Positions 5,167 through 9,110 of a stretch of 9,110 bases of DNA are shown here, in pieces. The notes below the pieces were generated by a model. That model saw nothing but the letters and a program-made list of their open reading frames with translations. It made no database searches and was not told where the DNA came from. Made by a program: the position numbers and the translations under genes. Numbering within the stretch: position 1 is the stretch's first letter; the number at the start of each line of letters is the position of its first letter. Origin of the DNA: an uncultured Parvularculaceae bacterium (lineage in GTDB: Bacteria > Pseudomonadota > Alphaproteobacteria > Caulobacterales > Parvularculaceae); assembly GCA_947259815.1 (NCBI GenBank), contig CAMYNO010000174.1, forward strand, positions 1 through 9,110. Direction: 5' to 3'.

Positions 5167-5979
5167 TCAGCGCAGGATATTCGCAACGACCCATTGATAG
5201 CTGCGCGGAAACAACCTCTGCATCGTTGAAATTACGTGACCGTCGGCGCCGACAATGACCCGGCGCTTGCCCTTTGCGGTCCCTTCAATAATCGTGCGGG
5301 CCGCGCTCGCCGGGCTGGTGCGCGCGGCCTTGTCGAATTTCTTGTCGAGTTTCTCCCGCGACTGAAATCCGTCGGGCAAGGAATCCACCACGGCGGCGCG
5401 GGCGATATTCGTTGATACGCCGCCCGGATGGACGCAGGTGACGGATACGCCCTTGGGCGCAAGCTCCATGGCGAGGGTTTCTGAAAATCCGCGCACGGCG
5501 AATTTCGATGCGCAATAATGGGCCTGCCCCGGAAAGCCAATAAGGCCGAATACGGATGAAATATTGGTGATGGCGCCTCGCGTTTCCAACAGTCGCGGCA
5601 AGAACGCCCGGCACATAGAGACTGTGCCGTAAAAATTTACGTCCAGCACTTTGTCAAAGGCGTCTGCCTGCGTGTCTGCAAACGCCCCGACGCGGCTGAG
5701 GCCGGCTATATTGAACAGATAATCAGCGGCGCCCCAGCCGCCGCCGAGGTCTTCGGCATAGCGTTCAATCGCAGCGCGGTCGGCGACATCGAGCCGGTCA
5801 TAGCGATGGCGATTATCGGCCGCCCCGATCATTTCCCGCGTTTCGGCAAGACCGTCATCATTGATATCGGACAGGGCCAGCATAGCGCCGCGCCCCGCCA
5901 GATCGAGCGCGACCGCGCGCCCGATGCCGGAGCCGGCGCCTGTGACCACACAATGTTTGGCTGCGTATTCACGTTTCAT
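5167..5979 (-). CDS. Classical short-chain dehydrogenase/reductase
   Basis: This is an NAD(P)-dependent oxidoreductase of the classical SDR type, 270 residues. Motifs are the glycine-rich TGAGSGIG (13-20), D38 at the end of the second strand (which often favours NAD over NADP), NIAG (90-93, a variant of NNAG), S142, Y155 and K159 in YCASK, and PGGV (185-188). The C-terminal part (GKRRVIVGADGHVISTMQRL and RSYQWVVANILR) recalls SDRs annotated as acyl-CoA-reductase-like or of unknown substrate. ATG 5979 is chosen because MKREYAAKHCVVTGAG starts at the normal distance from the glycine motif; open frame continues to 6210 but adds sequence atypical of SDRs. The ribosome-binding site is weak. The gene converges on xseB (12 bases between stops) and diverges from dxs. 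Substrate and pathway are unknown. Confidence 0.9.
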   Translation of the reverse strand: MKREYAAKHCVVTGAGSGIGRAVALDLAGRGAMLALSDINDDGLAETREMIGAADNRHRYDRLDVADRAAIERYAEDLGGGWGAADYLFNIAGLSRVGAFADTQADAFDKVLDVNFYGTVSMCRAFLPRLLETRGAITNISSVFGLIGFPGQAHYCASKFAVRGFSETLAMELAPKGVSVTCVHPGGVSTNIARAAVVDSLPDGFQSREKLDKKFDKAARTSPASAARTIIEGTAKGKRRVIVGADGHVISTMQRLFPRSYQWVVANILR

Positions 5980-6227
5980 GACGAACGGTTTCTGCACGTT
6001 TTTACCGGGAATGGAATGCTTCAGTGCAGTGACCGGGCAAGGACTGCGACAATCTCGCAACCCCGGCGCAATCTTGCCCTCACCTTGCCGCGATTTTACG
6101 GTGGAAGGGGTGGAGAATATTGGCAAAATCGCTAGAAGGGGCCAGTTCCGCGTCAGGCCGCCGCGCGCTTTCGAGTGTGCGAATATAGACTGACTGGGCG
6201 GATCCCGCATCAGTGGAGGCGAACATC
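5980..6227. promoter_or_regulatory. Divergent control region between the dehydrogenase gene and dxs
   Basis: These 248 bases lie between two genes pointing apart, so both promoters are expected here. TGCGA (6045-6049) and TCGCA (6055-6059) form a perfect inverted repeat around CAATC and could be an operator. TATAGA (6184-6189) resembles a -10 box about 40 bases before the dxs ATG, but no matching -35 box is visible. The open minus-strand frame through part of the region looks fortuitous. No RNA gene or riboswitch was recognised. Confidence 0.4.
6215..6219 (+). promoter_or_regulatory. Ribosome-binding site of dxs
   Basis: GGAGG lies eight bases before ATG 6228, ideal spacing. An in-frame GTG at 6213 overlaps this site and so cannot use it, which fixes the start at 6228. 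Confidence 0.75.
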
Positions 6228-8141
6228 ATGGCTGTCGAAACGCCGCTTTTGGATCAGGTCAACTTTCCGGCTGATTTGCGCAAGCTCGAAAAGAGCCAGT
6301 TGCGCCAGCTTGCCGATGAATTGCGTGCGGAAATGATTGACGCCGTGTCGGTCACCGGCGGGCATCTGGGCTCGGGCCTTGGGGTCGTCGAATTAACGAC
6401 CGCGATCCATTACGTGTTCAATACGCCGGACGATCGCCTCGTCTTTGACGTTGGCCATCAGTGCTACCCCCACAAGATTTTGACCGGCCGGCGCGACCGC
6501 ATCCGCACGCTGCGCCAGGGCGGTGGGCTTTCCGGTTTCACCAAGCGCTCGGAGAGCGAGTACGATCCCTTTGGCGCTGCGCATGCGGCGACATCGATTT
6601 CCGCGGCAACCGGATTTGCCGAGGCCGCACGTCATCTGGACAAGGATGCGACCGCAATCGCGGTTATCGGCGATGGGTCGATGTCCGGCGGCATGGCTTA
6701 TGAGGGTCTGAACAACGCCGGCCATCTCGGCTGCAAGATGGTCGTCATTCTGAACGACAACGACATGTCGATCGCGCCGCCCGTTGGCGCCATGAGCGCC
6801 TATCTCGCGCGCGCCACATCCTCCGGGGTTTATCAGGGCTTCCGTTCCTTCGGTAAGCAACTCGCCAAACGCCTGCCCAATGTTGTCTACAAACAACTCG
6901 CCAAGGCGGAGGAATATGGCCGCGGCATGATGACCGGCGGCACCCTCTTTGAAGAACTCGGCTTTTACTATGTCGGGCCGATCGACGGGCATAATCTCGA
7001 CCAGCTCGTCCCGGTTCTGGAAAATGTCCGTGACATGAAGGAAGGGCCGGTGCTGGTCCATGTTGTGACCCGCAAAGGCGCCGGTTATCCGCCGGCGGAG
7101 GAGTCGGCTGATAAATATCACGGCGTTGCGAAGTTCGATGTCGTTTCCGGCAAGCAGAAAATGGGAACGCCGAACGCGCCGGCCTATCAGAAAGTTTTCG
7201 CCAAGGCCCTCATCAAGGAAGCGGAGACAGATGACAAGGTTATTGGCGTTACCGCGGGGATGCCGTCGGGAACGTCTCTTGATATGTTTGCGGAAGTTTA
7301 CCCTGATCGTTGTTACGACGTCGGTATTGCCGAACAACATGCGGTGACCTTCGCTGCGGGGCTTGCGGCGGACGGGTTGAAACCATTTGCGGCGATCTAT
7401 TCGACATTCCTGCAGCGCGGATATGATTCCGTTGTGCACGATGTCGCCATCCAGAACCTTCCCGTTCGCTTTCCCATGGATCGGGCCGGCCTTGTTGGCG
7501 CGGATGGCCAGACCCATGCCGGCGCCTTTGACATCGCCTATCTTGGGTGCCTGCCCAATATGGTGCTGATGGCGGCGGGCGATGAGGCCGAGCTAGTCCA
7601 TATGACGGCGACGGCGGTGGCCTATGACGAAGGCCCGATTGCCTTCCGGTATCCGCGCGGCGAGGGCGTTGGTCTCGACCTTCCGGAAAAGGGAACCGTG
7701 CTCGAAATCGGCAAGGGACGTATCGTCCGTGAAGGGACGAAGGTTGCGCTGCTGGCTTATGGCGGTCGCCTCGCCGAGACGCTGAAGGCGGCGGACATTC
7801 TGGAGTCGCAGGGGCTTTCGACAACGGTTGCGGACGCTAGGTTTGCAAAGCCGCTCGATCACGACCTGATTCGCGATCTCGTGCGCAATCACGAGGTGCT
7901 GATTACGGTCGAAGAAGGGTCCATGGGCGGCTTTGGCGCCTATGTGCTTCATTACCTGGCGGAGACGGGCGTGCTCGACAGCGGGCTGAAGGTGCGCACC
8001 ATGCACCTGCCGGATGTCTTCCAGGACCATGACAGCCCCTTCAACATGTATGAGGCGGCGCGTCTTAACGCGTCCCATATCGTTGAGCGCGCGCGCGAAG
8101 CGCTCGGCATGACGGCCGAGGTCGTTAACCTTAGAGGGTAG
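6228..8141 (+). CDS. dxs: 1-deoxy-D-xylulose-5-phosphate synthase
   Basis: DXS condenses pyruvate and glyceraldehyde 3-phosphate, releasing CO2, to give 1-deoxy-D-xylulose 5-phosphate. This is the first step of the MEP isoprenoid pathway and also feeds thiamine and pyridoxal synthesis. The 637 residues are slightly longer than the E. coli enzyme (620). Visible are [11 protein letters not shown] with H46, [16 protein letters not shown], the thiamine-diphosphate motif GDGSMSGG (148-155) running to NDND (176-179), [17 protein letters not shown], catalytic E369 in [15 protein letters not shown], and [17 protein letters not shown] with H430; these correspond closely to E. coli H49, E370 and H431. 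The transketolase pyrimidine-binding domain begins near 316 and the C-terminal domain near 490. The enzyme looks intact. It appears to be transcribed from its own upstream region rather than with xseB. Confidence 0.98.
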   Translation: MAVETPLLDQVNFPADLRKLEKSQLRQLADELRAEMIDAVSVTGGHLGSGLGVVELTTAIHYVFNTPDDRLVFDVGHQCYPHKILTGRRDRIRTLRQGGGLSGFTKRSESEYDPFGAAHAATSISAATGFAEAARHLDKDATAIAVIGDGSMSGGMAYEGLNNAGHLGCKMVVILNDNDMSIAPPVGAMSAYLARATSSGVYQGFRSFGKQLAKRLPNVVYKQLAKAEEYGRGMMTGGTLFEELGFYYVGPIDGHNLDQLVPVLENVRDMKEGPVLVHVVTRKGAGYPPAEESADKYHGVAKFDVVSGKQKMGTPNAPAYQKVFAKALIKEAETDDKVIGVTAGMPSGTSLDMFAEVYPDRCYDVGIAEQHAVTFAAGLAADGLKPFAAIYSTFLQRGYDSVVHDVAIQNLPVRFPMDRAGLVGADGQTHAGAFDIAYLGCLPNMVLMAAGDEAELVHMTATAVAYDEGPIAFRYPRGEGVGLDLPEKGTVLEIGKGRIVREGTKVALLAYGGRLAETLKAADILESQGLSTTVADARFAKPLDHDLIRDLVRNHEVLITVEEGSMGGFGAYVLHYLAETGVLDSGLKVRTMHLPDVFQDHDSPFNMYEAARLNASHIVERAREALGMTAEVVNLRG

Positions 8142-8246
8142 CGTACGGCGAAGAGGATTGGCGCGAAAGCTGGGCTTTGGCGTCAAGCCGGCAGGCCTCC
8201 CGGACCTTAATTGGTAAATCGGCTCGCAAAATGCATATCGCTGGAT
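8142..8246. other. Spacer between dxs and the glycosyltransferase gene
   Basis: Bases 8162-8182 form an imperfect hairpin (CGC/GCG and AAAGC/GCTTT around TGG, one G-G mismatch) about 20 bases after the dxs stop. No T run follows, so termination there would need a factor. The hairpin at 8233-8250 begins inside the spacer and covers the likely glycosyltransferase start. No clear promoter was found. Confidence 0.35.
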
Positions 8247-8250
8247 ATGC
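8233..8250 (+). other. Perfect stem-loop covering the probable glycosyltransferase start
   Basis: GCATATC (8233-8239) and GATATGC (8244-8250) are perfect inverted repeats around the four-base loop GCTG. The right arm contains ATG 8247-8249. It could hide the start codon in the mRNA, serve as a protein-binding palindrome, or indicate that translation really begins further down at GTG 8271. Confidence 0.5.
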
Positions 8251-9110
8251 GCAAGCGGGATGTTTCAGGCGTGTCTGCAACAACGACCATCATCATGCCG
8301 GCCTACAATGTGGGCCCTTATATCGGCGAGGCCATCGACAGCGTTCTGGCGCAGACGCGCGCGGACTGGCGCCTCGTGATCGTCGACGACGGCAGTAGCG
8401 ATAACACCGTCGCAACCGCCCGGTCCTATAGCGATGAACGTATCACGGTCCTTCAACAGGAAAACGCCGGCGCCGGGGCTGCACGCAACCGGGCGGCCGC
8501 TGCGGCGGATACTGAGTTCCTGTCGATGCTCGACGCCGATGACGCCTGGACGCCGGAGTATCTGGAGAAGATGCTGGGCGCGCTTGAAGCGGCGCCGGAA
8601 CGCGCATTCGTTGCCTGCGATGCGTTGGCGTTTGTCGATGATAAAAATGATGCAGTCCGTTGTTCGCAAAATGTACGGATGATCCCGCCGGTGACGCTTG
8701 AGCGCGTCGCGTCGCGGGAGTTTCAGGTTTATACCGCTGTCACCATGCGGCGCGACTGGTTTGAACGCGTCGGCGGTTTCGATGAAACACTGCGTAATGC
8801 GCAGGATTTCGATTTATGGCTGCGCATCCTCGGAAATGGCGGCGAGGCGACGTTTATAAACGAGCCGCTTGCATGGTATCGCGACCGCCCGGATTCGCTT
8901 TCCGCAAATGATATCCGGCTGAGCGACTATACTATCCGGGTCTATGAAAAACTGCGGCAGGCGCGCCCGGATGTTTCTGAGCTGTGCGCAACTCAAATTG
9001 AGAAGCTGCGCTATTCCATCGCTCTCGATAAAGCCAAGATGGCCCTTCGTGATGGGCGGTTTGCGGACTTTCATGGGCATGCGGAAGAGGCTCTTCGCCG
9101 GGGTCGCAAC
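8247..9110 (+). CDS. Family 2 glycosyltransferase, 3' end cut by the window edge
   Basis: This GT-A fold glycosyltransferase should move a sugar from a nucleotide-sugar donor to a surface polysaccharide, lipid or protein acceptor in the cytoplasm. The 288 visible residues include IIMPAYNVGPYIGEAIDSVLAQT (15-37), VDDGS (46-50), NAGAGAARN (73-81), the metal/donor-binding LDADDAW (95-101) and QDFDLWLRI (186-194), the usual GT2 order. After about residue 215 the sequence becomes helical and TPR-like (KMALRDGRFADF, EEALRRG), possibly a C-terminal extension. No membrane segment is seen. ATG 8247 is a plausible start; GTG 8271 lies nearer the conserved sequence, and TTG 8211 is the first codon after an in-frame stop. 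None has a strong ribosome-binding site. Acceptor and sugar cannot be inferred, and the downstream neighbours are not visible. Confidence 0.92.
   Translation, partial: MRKRDVSGVSATTTIIMPAYNVGPYIGEAIDSVLAQTRADWRLVIVDDGSSDNTVATARSYSDERITVLQQENAGAGAARNRAAAAADTEFLSMLDADDAWTPEYLEKMLGALEAAPERAFVACDALAFVDDKNDAVRCSQNVRMIPPVTLERVASREFQVYTAVTMRRDWFERVGGFDETLRNAQDFDLWLRILGNGGEATFINEPLAWYRDRPDSLSANDIRLSDYTIRVYEKLRQARPDVSELCATQIEKLRYSIALDKAKMALRDGRFADFHGHAEEALRRGRN

Noticed and set aside
5980..6210. N-terminal extension of the minus-strand dehydrogenase by 77 residues
   Set aside because: The added sequence is not like any SDR N-terminus and would run through the dxs control region; the glycine motif is already at the normal distance from ATG 5979.
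6393..7517. Long open frame antisense to dxs
   Set aside because: It lies wholly opposite a highly conserved gene and shows the Arg/Gly/His-rich composition of a shadow frame.
8162..8182. Intrinsic terminator after dxs
   Set aside because: The hairpin has a mismatch and is not followed by a T run, so it is mentioned only as part of the spacer.

Overview
The window looks like chromosomal DNA of an alphaproteobacterium. Base composition is moderately high GC with GCC/GGC-rich codons. The xseB and dxs genes near a histone-deacetylase-family gene match a neighbourhood I recall from alphaproteobacterial chromosomes. No rRNA, tRNA, CRISPR array, insertion sequence or phage structural gene was seen.

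Left end (1-946): the 3' part of an AbrB/MazE-type antitoxin gene is followed 12 bases later by a Doc-type (Fic-fold) toxin, a type II toxin-antitoxin module. It is visibly richer in A+T than the rest and is followed by a gene-free stretch with an AT-rich tract, a weak promoter candidate and two stem-loops. This end looks like an accessory island.

Middle (947-4170): a 76-residue protein of unknown function has a Cys-rich tail. It is followed by a short-chain dehydrogenase closely resembling the N-terminal domain of HSDL2, then a DUF4440/NTF2-like protein on the minus strand. That gene is divergent from a zinc-dependent histone-deacetylase-family amidohydrolase, which is followed at close spacing by a histidine-phosphatase-family protein.

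Right part (4175-9110): a single-pass membrane-anchored protein of unknown function lies on the minus strand. Then come xseB (exonuclease VII small subunit), a second classical short-chain dehydrogenase on the minus strand, and dxs (first step of the MEP isoprenoid pathway). A family 2 glycosyltransferase runs off the right edge. The xseB-dxs pair usually stands together, often with ispA. Here a minus-strand dehydrogenase sits between them and no ispA is present.

I see no clear multi-gene novel system. The points most worth a second look are the AbrB-Doc pairing with alternating CTCC/GGAG segments around the toxin ribosome-binding site, the Cys-rich small protein with a strong hairpin before it, the interrupted xseB-dxs locus, the unknown membrane-anchored protein, and a perfect stem-loop over the likely glycosyltransferase start codon.
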